From Kalymmatonema hyalinum WJT4-NPBG1 (lineage in GTDB: Bacteria > Cyanobacteriota > Cyanobacteriia > Cyanobacteriales > Nostocaceae): a stretch of DNA of 64,000 nt. The stretch covers positions 107,231-171,230 of the forward strand of contig JAHHIB010000003.1 of assembly GCA_019359075.1 (NCBI GenBank), in the 5' to 3' direction. Under the pieces are notes generated by a model, which was given only the letters and a program-made list of their open reading frames with translations, did not search any database and had not been told where the DNA came from. A program made the position numbers and the translations under genes. Positions 18,435-26,899 of the stretch are shown piece after piece (position 1 is the stretch's first letter; each line of letters starts with the position of its first letter).

Positions 18435-18478
18435 AAGTGGTAGGTGGAATTCTTCTTTTGGTCTACCATCTACCACTT
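18435..18478. terminator. Inverted repeat after the M16 protease gene
   Basis: AAGTGGTAGGTGG pairs with CCATCTACCACTT (12 of 13) around an 18-bp loop, 54 bp after the stop codon. It probably ends the transcript from the plus strand and the short minus-strand frame that follows. Confidence 0.5.
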
Positions 18479-18637
18479 CTATTGTGATAGTTTTGCATAA
18501 GCTTTTTTAAGCCAGTATCCTCTAGGTGGCTTTTCAATACCATAAGCCTTACACCATTTTTCGGCAGCTTTGTCAGATACTCCAAAATCTTTAGCTAGTA
18601 GCAATATTAATATGAACCCTCTACTTGGCTGAATCAT
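18479..18637 (-). pseudogene. Short HTH-type fragment (52 codons), likely remnant
   Basis: Too short for standard gene callers. The translation contains LAKDFGVSDKAAEKWCKAYG then IEKPPRGYWLKK. This is the helix-turn-helix pattern (hxKxFGVSDxAxxKWCKxYGI) found at the ends of HNH-type and other cyanobacterial DNA-binding proteins. Only this module remains; the residues in front of it do not fit the pattern. The fragment sits 43 bp from the 3' end of tRNA-Arg, a common integration point. It could instead be a small real protein; no clear ribosome-binding site is seen. Confidence 0.5.
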
Positions 18638-18679
18638 CGTACCATTTTAGTAGGCTTAAGGGTTCGTATTTAGTTATAA

Positions 18680-18752
18680 CGGGCGCGGCAGGACTCGAAC
18701 CTGCGACCAACGGATTAGAAATCCGTGGCTCTATCCACTGAGCTACGCGCCC
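18680..18752 (-). tRNA. tRNA-Arg (anticodon TCT)
   Basis: Full cloverleaf on the minus strand: acceptor GGGCGCG / CGCGCCC, D arm GCTC AGTGGATA GAGC, anticodon stem ACGGA with loop TTTCTAA and stem TCCGT (anticodon TCT, reads AGA), T arm GCAGG TTCGAGT CCTGC, discriminator G. CCA is not encoded. 73 nt. Confidence 0.97.
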
Positions 18753-19410
18753 AAACAAAGATAGTGGCTCACTAGACAGTCACTTATCATATTATATCTG
18801 TGAACATGAGCAAAAGGCAATTCAAAATTATTGCAGATTTCATATTGGTAAAGCTAAGATCCAAGTCGTCGCAAGAGTTAGTAAATGTACACCGAAAACA
18901 AAGAAAATGGCGTATAGGTTAGTTATATTGTTTTGTCAATGGGTTTGCCTTAGCAAACGCGAAGAAAGGTGACGCCAAGCGCAAGCGGGAGCAACCTGCG
19001 TGCGTACGAGAATATTTCCCGTGTAAAGAATGCCTGGGTGAGGAGTTATTGCCAGTGTCATGTTGATTGTGAAACGACAAAATATTGAAATATCTACCAT
19101 CCAGCAGCCAAAATCGGATCAGCAGGTACCCAGCTTCCATATATGAAGCGTATTTTGGCAATACCAACTTTTCCTGTCAAGTGGTTAATAGCTTACAAAA
19201 TATGCCTTTATGAGAACGAACGCTTTTCATCAGTTGGCTAAATCAATCTCCGTTAAGTAAACTGTGGCATTAGCGCTCTAGCAGTTTTTCGTCACGTTGG
19301 ATGACCTATTGCTTTTATATGAATTTGACTTGTTACCTTTGAGTACGGCTGTTTCTTAAACAGTCAATCAGTCAAAAAACTGCTAGAGTGCATTTATACA
19401 GTAAAGTTCT
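18753..19410. other. Intergenic gap with repeats
   Basis: 658 bp. The 82-codon open frame at 18919-19167 is built on repeat sequence (GCAAACGCGAAG, GACGCCAAGCGCAAGCGGGAGC) and is not credible. The right part holds a long-spaced inverted repeat described separately. Confidence 0.5.
19276..19388. repeat. Inverted repeat with 14-bp perfect arms
   Basis: CTCTAGCAGTTTTT (19276-19289) and its reverse complement AAAAACTGCTAGAG (19375-19388) enclose 85 bp without coding capacity, ending 22 bp before the next gene. It could be a small MITE or a regulatory hairpin; no flanking duplication is evident. Confidence 0.55.
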
Positions 19411-20205
19411 ATGAGTAGCGTTTACAACAGGTCACACCGTCCCAAATTTATGTTTTCCACTCAGAGTATTGTCTTAGCTAACCTAGGCTGGAGTACCCTG
19501 GTACTATTGTACTTTATTTTGTTTAGTGCTAGAATTCCAGGCTCAGATAGCATAGAAAGGCGTGGTGATTGCTACGTTACTGGTACATATATTTTTGAAG
19601 GCATAGCTGATCTGAGTGCCGATGTCTTATGCTTGATAAATTGGCGCAGTCCACAAATTGTTAGTGGTCGGGATGTTTGGCTAGCAATCGACATCGGTAT
19701 GGTTTGTTATTTCATTGGAGGGATATTTTTCGGTTATACGAAAATAGTCTTGAAAGAAGAACTTATCGTTTCCCTTGGCGATGTGTTTTTTGTGATAACT
19801 TATTTGTTGCTGGGGATGGGCATGATTTTGGCAGTGGCTTCTAGGGAACGAAATCTAGAAAGATGGCAGTGGCTCATTGCGTTGGCAATTGGAGCTTTTG
19901 GTAGTGGGTTGGCATGGTTATCTCATCAACCACAAGCAACAGTTCAGGATCAGACGCCAACCAGGGTAGAAAGTATTGCTCCAATTTTGAATTGCTTTTC
20001 TATCGTCAGTGATGTGCTGCTGTTAATGATCGCTACAACCCTATTGTTAGCCTTTTGGGATGCAACAGTGCCTATGTCTTGGCGAATGATTGCGGCAACA
20101 GCATTTTCGCTGTTTATTGCAGATATGTGGTTTAAATACGCCACAAATTGGATTCCCAACTATCAAACTGGGGAGATATTAGAGGGATTTTGGGTATGGA
20201 GTTGA
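19411..20205 (+). CDS. Hypothetical integral membrane protein, probably frameshifted near its 3' end
   Basis: 264 residues as read, with about six or seven hydrophobic segments (LGWSTLVLLYFILF, IGMVCYFIGGIFFGY, VFFVITYLLLGMGMIL, WLIALAIGAFGSGLAW, VLLLMIATTLLLAFW, MIAATAFSLFIADMW). No known family is recognised. The frame stops at 20203-20205, but skipping one T of the TTTT run at 20188-20191 opens a frame reading GYGVEFDLAWALSWNTTHHE and on to TGA 20309-20311. That TGA overlaps the next gene's GTG start (GTGA at 20308-20311). The native product was probably about 299 residues. Assembly error and true mutation cannot be distinguished here. Confidence 0.7.
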   Translation: MSSVYNRSHRPKFMFSTQSIVLANLGWSTLVLLYFILFSARIPGSDSIERRGDCYVTGTYIFEGIADLSADVLCLINWRSPQIVSGRDVWLAIDIGMVCYFIGGIFFGYTKIVLKEELIVSLGDVFFVITYLLLGMGMILAVASRERNLERWQWLIALAIGAFGSGLAWLSHQPQATVQDQTPTRVESIAPILNCFSIVSDVLLLMIATTLLLAFWDATVPMSWRMIAATAFSLFIADMWFKYATNWIPNYQTGEILEGFWVWS

Positions 20206-20307
20206 GTTTGATTTGGCATGGGCGCTGTCCTGGAATACGACGCATCATGAAACCGTTCACGACGTGCCAGTGGAAGAAAACGAGCTTAGAAATTTGTGGT
20301 GTCTACC

Positions 20308-21348
20308 GTGAGAAAACTAACAGAATCAGATAAACACGAAATCCTGAAACTATATCGCGAAACTGCCGAAACGACCTCAACTTTGGCAGATCGGTATGGC
20401 GTGAGTAACTCGACGATTAGCCGCTTACTCAAAAGTACTTTGCCAGAAGATGAGTATGAATACCTCGTCTCTTTAAAGCGTGCCGCAAGAACTCCTGAAG
20501 GAAGGGCACAGGTGGACTATGAAAACCTGCCTGTGTTTACCGCTGAGCCAGAGGAAGAGCAGACACAAGAGCAACCAGCATCTCCTGTTCCTGAGCCGAG
20601 TGTAGTTGAGGTTCAGCCGCCGCAGGAGGAGCCGCTTGTGGCACAGGAGTCGCACCCTATAGAAGTTGATGAGCCAACTCCTGCTGTGAGACGAGTGAAG
20701 CGGCGCACCTTAGCGCCAACAACAAAACCAATACCAAGACGAATTGAGCGAGTTGAGCAACCAGTTGCTGAGCAATTGGAACTTTTAGAACAAAAACCGC
20801 CAGAGAAACCTCCAGAAATCACAAGCATTCCCAGTCCCCTTTTAGAAGACAGACGTCCAGAAGCCAACGTCATCGCAGAAATGTTTGGCGAAGACTTATT
20901 GGATGAGTCAGATGATTTAGAGGATTTGGAAGAAGATGATTTAGACGATGACGAAGAGGAATACTCAGACGAAGAGGACCTTGAACCAGCCCGACCTTTT
21001 GTCACAAGACCAAGGTCGGGAGAGTCATTAGTTCGAGTGTTGCCACTGTCAGCAGCCAGTTTGCCCAAAACTTGCTATTTGGTAATAGACCGCTCCTCCG
21101 AATTAATTACTCGTCCACTCAGGGACTTTGGGGACTTGGGGCAAATTCCTAGCTTAGAAACCCAGCAAAGAACGCTGCCAGTATTTGATAACCACCGAGT
21201 GGCAAAGCGTTTCTCAACAAAGCGCGATCGCGTGATTAAAATTCCCGATAGTAAAATGCTGCACAAGGCTCGTTATCATCTACAGGCAAAGGGAATCACT
21301 CGACTGTTGATTGATGGTCAGGTTTACTCTTTGTCGTCTAGTGTTTAA
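20308..21348 (+). CDS. Cyanobacterial HTH protein with acidic linker and conserved C-terminus
   Basis: 346 residues. N-terminal helix-turn-helix of transposase/Hin type (~1-45: LTESDKHEILKLYRETAETT, LADRYGVSNSTISRLL). A Pro/Glu-rich linker and an intensely acidic stretch (~195-230, Asp/Glu runs) follow. The C-terminal ~110 residues look folded (CYLVIDRSSELITRPLRDFG, then KRDRVIKIPDSKMLHKARYH). Start chosen at GTG 20308 because it overlaps the probable native stop of the membrane-protein gene, suggesting translational coupling; GTG 20296 and 20299 are alternatives. It is probably a DNA-binding protein; target and role are unknown. No transposase catalytic domain is seen. Confidence 0.8.
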   Translation: MRKLTESDKHEILKLYRETAETTSTLADRYGVSNSTISRLLKSTLPEDEYEYLVSLKRAARTPEGRAQVDYENLPVFTAEPEEEQTQEQPASPVPEPSVVEVQPPQEEPLVAQESHPIEVDEPTPAVRRVKRRTLAPTTKPIPRRIERVEQPVAEQLELLEQKPPEKPPEITSIPSPLLEDRRPEANVIAEMFGEDLLDESDDLEDLEEDDLDDDEEEYSDEEDLEPARPFVTRPRSGESLVRVLPLSAASLPKTCYLVIDRSSELITRPLRDFGDLGQIPSLETQQRTLPVFDNHRVAKRFSTKRDRVIKIPDSKMLHKARYHLQAKGITRLLIDGQVYSLSSSV

Positions 21349-21360
21349 AAAGTTTTGGTC

Positions 21361-21699
21361 ATGGCTGAATCAACAGGCTACGGTGTAGTGTTAGTGACAG
21401 CTTCTTCAGAGCAGGAGGCAGAAACGATAGCAAATGCTCTAATAGAGGCTAAACTTGCTGCATGTGTTAGTCTGTTGCCAATCCATTCGATTTATACTTG
21501 GCAAGGACAAATACACAAGGAGCAGGAATGGCAACTGCTGATTAAAACAGACTTGAGCAAATTTCCTATTTTGTCAGCAAAAATTTGTGAACTGCACTCC
21601 TATCAAGTACCGGAAATTATTGCTCTACCTATTGTTGCTGGTTCTCAAGCCTATCTAAAATGGATTGCAGAGCAAGTGATACCGAGTGCTGAATTCTAA
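21361..21699 (+). CDS. cutA: CutA1 divalent-cation tolerance protein
   Basis: 112 residues from ATG 21361 (an in-frame TTG at 21355 is less likely). A small trimeric protein of the PII-like fold; linked to copper tolerance in E. coli, though its role in cyanobacteria is unsettled. Motifs: VVLVTASSEQEAETIANALI, KLAACVSLLPIHSIYTWQG (the conserved AACV-hhP-hxSxYxWxG signature), EEWQLLIKT-type EWQLLIKTDL and HSYQVPEIIALPI. It follows the HTH gene by only 12 bp, so the two are likely cotranscribed. Confidence 0.93.
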   Translation: MAESTGYGVVLVTASSEQEAETIANALIEAKLAACVSLLPIHSIYTWQGQIHKEQEWQLLIKTDLSKFPILSAKICELHSYQVPEIIALPIVAGSQAYLKWIAEQVIPSAEF

Positions 21700-22011
21700 G
21701 GAAGTCCTGAGCCCTGAGTAAAAATTTTTCTATAATTTTACAAAAACGTTACGCAGTTGCCTACGTAAGAAACTGTCCGTCGCGTTGAGGAGCCACTGCG
21801 TTGCGGTGAACCAACCCTGCAGACGGGTTTCCCAACCTAGGGGACTGTGAACCCGGAGGGGGGTCCCCCCCGTTGTAAGCCCTATGCCTGCGGTGCCGCT
21901 AGGCTTACGGGCACACTTCGTGTTGGCACAAGCCTCCGCAGGACTTACGCGCAGCGTCTCCGTAAGGAGAAGCAAGTGGCGTGCGACTAACGCGGTGAAG
22001 TTCAACGAAAC
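21700..22011. other. Intergenic repeat cluster between convergent cutA and plsY
   Basis: 312 bp of GC-rich palindromic repeats (ACCCGGAGGGGGGTCCCCCC, CGCAGCGTCTCCGTAAGGAG and others). The 91-codon minus-strand frame inside it is repeat-derived. No gene is supported. Confidence 0.55.
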
Positions 22012-22707
22012 CTAATTCGAGGCTGAATTTACAGTTTGTTGCTGTTCCACCTGTAAGTTCTGCCCTAATTTTGGCTCAGTCCCTGCAAGTATACGCCTAA
22101 GATTACTACTGTGCCGCAAAATGACATACAAGCCTGCAAGAACACCAAACAAGATGTAAGGTAACGGTTGATGCAGGAGTACCATGAAAATAGAAACGCC
22201 AACGGCACCAGCAATCGAACTCAAAGAGACAATCCGCGAGATTGCCAGCATAACGGCAAATACGCCAAACGTAGCTAAACCGACCTGCCAATTCATTGCC
22301 AACAAAATACCTAAACTGGTAGCCACAGATTTTCCACCAGTGAAGCCTAAAAAGATTGACTTACTGTGTCCAAGTATGGCAGCTAAGCCAGCTAAAGTTA
22401 CCATCCAAGGTTGCCACAGTTCGATATTTACCTCTGAAGGAATAAAAAATTGACTGGCAGCAAAGTTGAAAAACCAGTAAACGATCGCGATCGCCAATAC
22501 TCCCTTCAAGCAATCTATCACTAAAACAAATGCCCCTGGTCCTGTGCCTAAGGTTCTCAGCACATTGGTTGCTCCTGTTGAGCCAGAACCAACTGAGCGA
22601 ATATCAATGCCTTTCAATAGCTTAGCTACTGTGTAGCCAGTGGGTGTAGAACCCACTAGGTAAGCCACAACCAAAACTGCCGCACACAAACTTAACCAAA
22701 TAGCCAT
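22012..22707 (-). CDS. plsY: Acyl-phosphate:glycerol-3-phosphate acyltransferase
   Basis: 231 residues, integral membrane. Transfers the acyl group from acyl phosphate to glycerol-3-phosphate, the first committed step of phospholipid and thylakoid lipid synthesis. The three PlsY signatures are present: VAYLVGSTPTGYTVAKLLKG with IDIRSVGSGSTGATNVLRTL, then AILGHSKSIFLGFTGGKSVATSLGIL, and the C-terminal VILRHSSNLRRILAGTEPKLG. The length is normal for the family. It lies downstream of the DUF3086 gene on the same strand, but a hairpin separates them. Confidence 0.96.
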   Translation of the reverse strand: MAIWLSLCAAVLVVAYLVGSTPTGYTVAKLLKGIDIRSVGSGSTGATNVLRTLGTGPGAFVLVIDCLKGVLAIAIVYWFFNFAASQFFIPSEVNIELWQPWMVTLAGLAAILGHSKSIFLGFTGGKSVATSLGILLAMNWQVGLATFGVFAVMLAISRIVSLSSIAGAVGVSIFMVLLHQPLPYILFGVLAGLYVILRHSSNLRRILAGTEPKLGQNLQVEQQQTVNSASN

Positions 22708-22743
22708 ATTTAAGACTTATGAGATATGAGTTATGAGTTTTTT

Positions 22744-22776
22744 GTCCTTGGTCTTTTGTAACTCAGGACCAAGGAC
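22744..22776 (-). terminator. Hairpin between the DUF3086 gene and plsY
   Basis: Perfect 10-bp inverted repeat GTCCTTGGTC / GACCAAGGAC with a 13-base loop, 4 bp after the DUF3086 stop and 37 bp before plsY. Likely a terminator or attenuating structure. Confidence 0.55.
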
Positions 22777-22779
22777 GAC

Positions 22780-24063
22780 TTAGTAGTTATCATCATAATT
22801 TCTGATCATTTTCGGGTCAGGAGCAAAGGCTAACCATAAGGGAAATTGCAACAGTGCCAAACTAATTTGCTCTTCAGAATCGTCAATCAAAATCAGAGGG
22901 AGCTGATTGGCTTTTACCAGTCGATCTGCTTTTTGTGCCAAAGCTTCTGGTGTTTCAAACAATACCACGCCTCTGTCTGGTCCAAAGTCTGGACGACCTA
23001 TTCCCAAACAATCCTGCAAGCCGCGTCGCCATTCACCTAAACGTTCTGGCGTATTCGCTAATACTAAAGTGCGGATGCGATCGCCATACAACTTGTGTAA
23101 TATCGAAATCACTGCTGAGGCAATGAGAATATTCTGCAACCTACTGCCCGTCGTCCGTAAAGCACCTCGTCCTCCCTGGCTAAAAAACCAGTTGGAGACT
23201 CGTTCTGCATGCACTGGTTCAAAGGTGCGGCGCAGTTGCCACGGTGGACCGTAATAATCTGGTTTCGTGCGATACTGGTCGATGAGACGACGAACTTGTT
23301 TTGTCGTATCCTGGAACTGCTGTTGAGCAAATTGTGGTGTTCCTAGCTGAGGTTCGGCTGCCTTAACCTCTTTGATTTCTAGCTTTTGTGGTTCCGGTTT
23401 CTGTTTTGGTACCAGTTGCAACTGTTCTGCTGCGGCTGCCAAATCTTGTAAACTGCCCGTAAGATAATCTTTAAAACCCTGCACCCGAATCGCTAAGTCT
23501 TGAGAAGTCCCTGCAAAAGTGGTTCGCATTTCGTTGCGAATGCGTTCTTGACGGCGTTCTAGCTGTTCTACAGAAATTTGCAGCGCTGCTTTGCGTTGTT
23601 CTAGCCCTGAGAGCGTTTCTTGCACCAGTTGTGCCAACGCCATTTGAGTGCCACCCAATTGCGCCTGAACAGTTTTGTAGGATAATTGCAGGTTGGCTAT
23701 TTCTTCTTTTAGCGCTTGTTCTTGGCTTTGTAACTGCGCGAGTCGTTGCGCTGCTTCTTTTTCTTGGCGATTATATATTGATTCTACTTCTGACCCCAGC
23801 GCGGTAATTTCCTCTTCTAAAAGCGTCCCCACCTCAGCAGTTGACTGCTGTGTTAATTCATCTGTAAGACTTTGTCCTTCTGGAGCTAAATTGGATACAG
23901 CAGAAGTTGGTTGGTCATTTTGTCTATCAACTGTGGAGTTTGGCGCTGCTCTTTCCACCACTGACTCAACAGATGAATTTTTTGGTTGCTCAACTTTTGG
24001 TTGTTCTTTTTGCATCAACGACTCATCAGTTGTTTGTGGTGTTTGAGATTCCTCGGGGTTCAT
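22780..24063 (-). CDS. DUF3086 domain protein with N-terminal coiled coil
   Basis: 427 residues from ATG 24063 (a TTG two codons earlier is also in frame). The N-terminal ~95 residues are low complexity (Gln, Ser, Glu, Thr), a coiled coil covers ~95-215, and the C-terminal ~180 residues form the cyanobacteria-specific DUF3086 region (YYGPPWQLRRTFEPVHAERV, GGRGALRTTGSRLQNILIAS, LPLILIDDSEEQISLALLQF). Function is unknown. The neighbours plsY, DUF3119 and an MlaE permease suggest an envelope or lipid role, which is inference only. Confidence 0.85.
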   Translation of the reverse strand: MNPEESQTPQTTDESLMQKEQPKVEQPKNSSVESVVERAAPNSTVDRQNDQPTSAVSNLAPEGQSLTDELTQQSTAEVGTLLEEEITALGSEVESIYNRQEKEAAQRLAQLQSQEQALKEEIANLQLSYKTVQAQLGGTQMALAQLVQETLSGLEQRKAALQISVEQLERRQERIRNEMRTTFAGTSQDLAIRVQGFKDYLTGSLQDLAAAAEQLQLVPKQKPEPQKLEIKEVKAAEPQLGTPQFAQQQFQDTTKQVRRLIDQYRTKPDYYGPPWQLRRTFEPVHAERVSNWFFSQGGRGALRTTGSRLQNILIASAVISILHKLYGDRIRTLVLANTPERLGEWRRGLQDCLGIGRPDFGPDRGVVLFETPEALAQKADRLVKANQLPLILIDDSEEQISLALLQFPLWLAFAPDPKMIRNYDDNY

Positions 24064-24215
24064 AAACAATAGTGTAATTCCTATGACGACACGAATAAAT
24101 AGCTTTCAGCAATATATATTAAGTCTGAAATAGCCCTGAGCAATGAGTGAACTGAATTGAAATCATGTCCACTTATCACTTTATAGGGTACACAGTACTG
24201 AGTCATGGTGAAGCA

Positions 24216-24605
24216 TTAAATACGCGGGCAGCGTTCTTCCAAGCAAGTTTTGAGAGTGTTAGGGTTAAATAAAATCGGCAAAAAGTGAATACTTTTAACT
24301 TCTTTAAAATAAAACAGAATGGGAATCGAATTCCAGAATATGCGCCAATTTTGCCATTCCTGGTAGGGAAAGCGCCGAATTAATTTTTCACCTCTGTAAA
24401 TATCCAAGTCGGTAGGAGTAAATAAAAGACGCAGAGTGACGGCTTGAAACATGAGAAACAAGCCAAACAGTGCGAACGCGCCTCCTACCCAAGGTTGCAC
24501 CACAAGCATTGGAATTGCGGCAATCACTAATACCAAAGGTATGTTGTAACTAGGCTTGAGTTCGACGGTGGTTGATGCCGAGTTGGACGTATATGAAGTA
24601 GTCAA
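24216..24605 (-). CDS. DUF3119 family membrane-associated protein
   Basis: 129 residues. Two hydrophobic segments (IPLVLVIAAIPMLVVQPWVG and GAFALFGLFLMFQAVTLRLL) are followed by a PH-like cytosolic part with LDIYRGEKLIRRFPYQEW and FYFKEVKSIHFLPILFNPNT. Matches the cyanobacterial DUF3119 pattern. The start appears to be TTG 24605. It is on the same strand as the upstream MlaE permease (349 bp away) and the downstream DUF3086 gene. Role unknown; the order MlaE-DUF3119-DUF3086-plsY suggests lipid or membrane homeostasis. Confidence 0.8.
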   Translation of the reverse strand: MTTSYTSNSASTTVELKPSYNIPLVLVIAAIPMLVVQPWVGGAFALFGLFLMFQAVTLRLLFTPTDLDIYRGEKLIRRFPYQEWQNWRIFWNSIPILFYFKEVKSIHFLPILFNPNTLKTCLEERCPRI

Positions 24606-24954
24606 AAGGAGAAACTCCTGCTTCGTTAGTAAACATAATTTCTATTTTAGGAGTTACGGGTATAAACTAGGGAGTAGGGGACAGCAACCTTGAAGAAGAA
24701 CTCAGAACGCAGAACTGAGAATGCAATAAGTAGGGGATTGGAACGCGCCACTCATTGTTGAGCAGCAAATCTTTAATTTTGTGGGGGCTTGTACCGTCCT
24801 ACTTCGCACTTCATATGCACAGAACTCATGTTGAATCTTGATATCTAAACTTCTTTTATCCTTCTGAGTTCTGACAACTGAGTTCTGACAACTGAGTTCT
24901 GCGTTAGGAGTTGGTCAATCAAACCGTTATCCCCAATCCCTAATCGCTATTGGT
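24606..24954. repeat. Intergenic region with 14-bp tandem repeat
   Basis: Between the MlaE and DUF3119 genes. Contains CTGAGTTCTGACAA in tandem (24864-24877, 24878-24891, then a partial copy to ~24904) and inverted relatives near 24700-24720 (AACTCAGAACGCAGAACTGAG). No gene. Confidence 0.6.
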
Positions 24955-25761
24955 CTAGAACCCTGGCATAAATGCACCGCCAGTTCCTTGGAACATCAGC
25001 CAAGAAAGAAAAAAGTTGGTCACAAAGATAATCAACAAGGCAGTGACAACAGCGGTTGTGGTAGATTGTCCCACTCCTTTTGCTCCTCCTTTTGTCGTCA
25101 AACCCCAGCTGCACCCAATCACGGCTATTAAAATTCCAAAGCAACACGCTTTAATCATGGCGCTCACAATATCCCAACCGCCGAGAAAGTTACGGGCTGA
25201 GTCTATAAACACTGTCTCTGACAGATTGTATATGTTTGTTGCAACGATTAATCCCCCTAACATACCTGTTACCAAAGACAAAAGCGTTAAAATTGGTAAC
25301 ATTAAGCCGCAAGCAAGTACGCGGGGGATAACCAAATAATCAATTGGATCAGTTTTTAACATCAAAAGGGCGTCAATTTGTTCGGTGACTTGCATCGTGC
25401 CGATTTCCGCTGCAAATGCCGAACCAACTCGCCCCGCCAAAATCACTGCTGTCAAAACGGGGGAAAGTTCGCGTGTCAAGGCGATCGACAGCACTCCACC
25501 GACGATGTTTCCCGCGCCAAAGTTAATAAATTCCCGCGCCACCTGAATGGTAAACACTGCCCCAACAAAAACAGCCGTTAACAGGGCAATAAACAGGGAG
25601 TCCGGTCCAACTGCTGCCATTTGCTCTAGGGTATTGCGCCGATGGATTTTTCCCCTAAGTAGGTGAATCATGACTTGTCCACCCAAGAAAATAGCTGCCA
25701 GCAATCGCTGACTCCATGCTCCTAAACTAGATTTGGATATCGTCTGACTCAATGTTGACAA
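24955..25761 (-). CDS. MlaE/Ycf63-type ABC transporter permease
   Basis: 268 residues with about five transmembrane helices. Permease subunit of an MCE-type lipid transport system, which in other bacteria moves phospholipids between membranes together with an ATPase and an MCE-domain protein. Signature features: AAVGPDSLFIALLTAVFVGA, GAGNIVGGVLSIALTRELSP, VLTAVILAGRVGSAFAAEIG and TMQVTEQIDALLMLKTDPID, then YLVIPRVLACGLMLPIL. Length is standard. The partner ATPase and MCE genes are not in this window. Confidence 0.93.
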   Translation of the reverse strand: MSTLSQTISKSSLGAWSQRLLAAIFLGGQVMIHLLRGKIHRRNTLEQMAAVGPDSLFIALLTAVFVGAVFTIQVAREFINFGAGNIVGGVLSIALTRELSPVLTAVILAGRVGSAFAAEIGTMQVTEQIDALLMLKTDPIDYLVIPRVLACGLMLPILTLLSLVTGMLGGLIVATNIYNLSETVFIDSARNFLGGWDIVSAMIKACCFGILIAVIGCSWGLTTKGGAKGVGQSTTTAVVTALLIIFVTNFFLSWLMFQGTGGAFMPGF

Positions 25762-26180
25762 GCTAACTCTATAACTGCCGTCATCATAGCGGATTACGAA
25801 GCTAGTTATTAACTCATGAGTCAGGAGTCATTCTGAGCGTGATAGCATCAGAGGGTATTCGCGTGCCTCTCTCCCACACTTTTGGAATTAAGATTAACTT
25901 TGTTTAAAGGCAATCTCATAAATTAAAGCTTTTGTGAACAGGGCTGTCACTGAAACAATAGCTGCAACTACATCTGTAAAGATTGATTTTTCAAGGCTTA
26001 CGTCCCCTCAATCCCTTTTTGGATTTCGCAACATATCTTGGAAAGATTGTGTATATATTTTAATGAAAACTTAAGATTTTTGAAATAACGCCTGAGACAG
26101 AGCGATCGCCCTTATTGTAGAAAGTGACGACTAGGCAGGCAAGTATGGTCTGCCTAATGAACTTACGGAGCTTACTCTAC
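25762..26180. promoter_or_regulatory. Divergent intergenic region upstream of the MlaE gene
   Basis: 419 bp between divergent genes. It holds one HIP1-like GAGCGATCGCCC word near 26101 and AT-rich DNA (TGTATATATTTTAATG at ~26051) that could contain a promoter. No ORF or strong hairpin recognised. Confidence 0.35.
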
Positions 26181-26468
26181 ATGACTGTTATGACGAACTT
26201 TCTCCGCTCGCTTGTATTATCGATTATTTTCAGTTTCGTCGCTCCCATGTTTTTATTCGGCAGCATATTGTTTGGCTTATCGCTTGTCGGTTATATTCCT
26301 GGTTTACAAGGCGTCAGTGAGGTAATCACTACTGTGATCATGGACTTTCTTGCCATCTTTGGCAGTGGCACTCCTGTTGATGGACTCATTGTTATCTGTT
26401 TAACCTGCAGTTTTGTCGGGGCGCTGTTTGACACTTACGCTTATTATCGGTATCAAATTTTACGATAA
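26181..26468 (+). CDS. Small conserved cyanobacterial membrane protein
   Basis: 95 residues from ATG 26181, chosen because ACGGAG lies ~12 nt upstream and the predicted protein then begins with a basic/hydrophobic start (MTVMTNFLRSLVLS). An in-frame GTG at 26124 would add 19 unlikely residues. Two or three hydrophobic segments are visible: SIIFSFVAPMFLFGSILFGL, VITTVIMDFLAIFG and LIVICLTCSFVGALFDTYAY. No enzymatic motif; function unknown. Confidence 0.72.
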   Translation: MTVMTNFLRSLVLSIIFSFVAPMFLFGSILFGLSLVGYIPGLQGVSEVITTVIMDFLAIFGSGTPVDGLIVICLTCSFVGALFDTYAYYRYQILR

Positions 26469-26899
26469 ATCTCTAATTCTGACTCTGACAGCGTTTCGGG
26501 TCTTGGTGTGCAGGATCAATGTATTTGCAAGTGATATTGTCAATAGTAAAAACGCTGCTAGTGCTACTCTGGCAAGAATGAGCATTGGCTAATCGGTATT
26601 TCTATTGAATGTTTATATATTATATTGATTATATAATTTTTAGTCCTTGAGCCAGGTTCCTAGTGCTTAAATTCAAGGATAAAAAACTTTATGCTCTTGT
26701 ATTAAACCTTAAAAAGTTCACTAAGGTTTTTCCTCTACTCCAACTATCATAGCAAATAAAGATACACATAAATTATAAAAATTTTATTAAAATTGTAATG
26801 ATCACAAAACCTGCTCGTTTTTCTTAACATAGGGAAAGCAAGTGCTTTGAGCACGTAACGTTTTATGATTAAGTTTATTAGGAAGTTTGTTGACTGCTC
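26469..26899. other. Intergenic region upstream of sppA
   Basis: 431 bp, AT-rich (TATATATTATATTGATTATATAAT around 26616). No coding frame of credible composition is seen. It probably contains the sppA promoter; no specific operator is recognised. Confidence 0.35.

Noticed and set aside
18919..19167. 82-codon minus-strand frame
   Set aside because: Built on dispersed repeat sequence next to the tRNA gene.
21730..22005. 91-codon minus-strand frame
   Set aside because: Made of GC-rich palindromic repeats between convergent genes.
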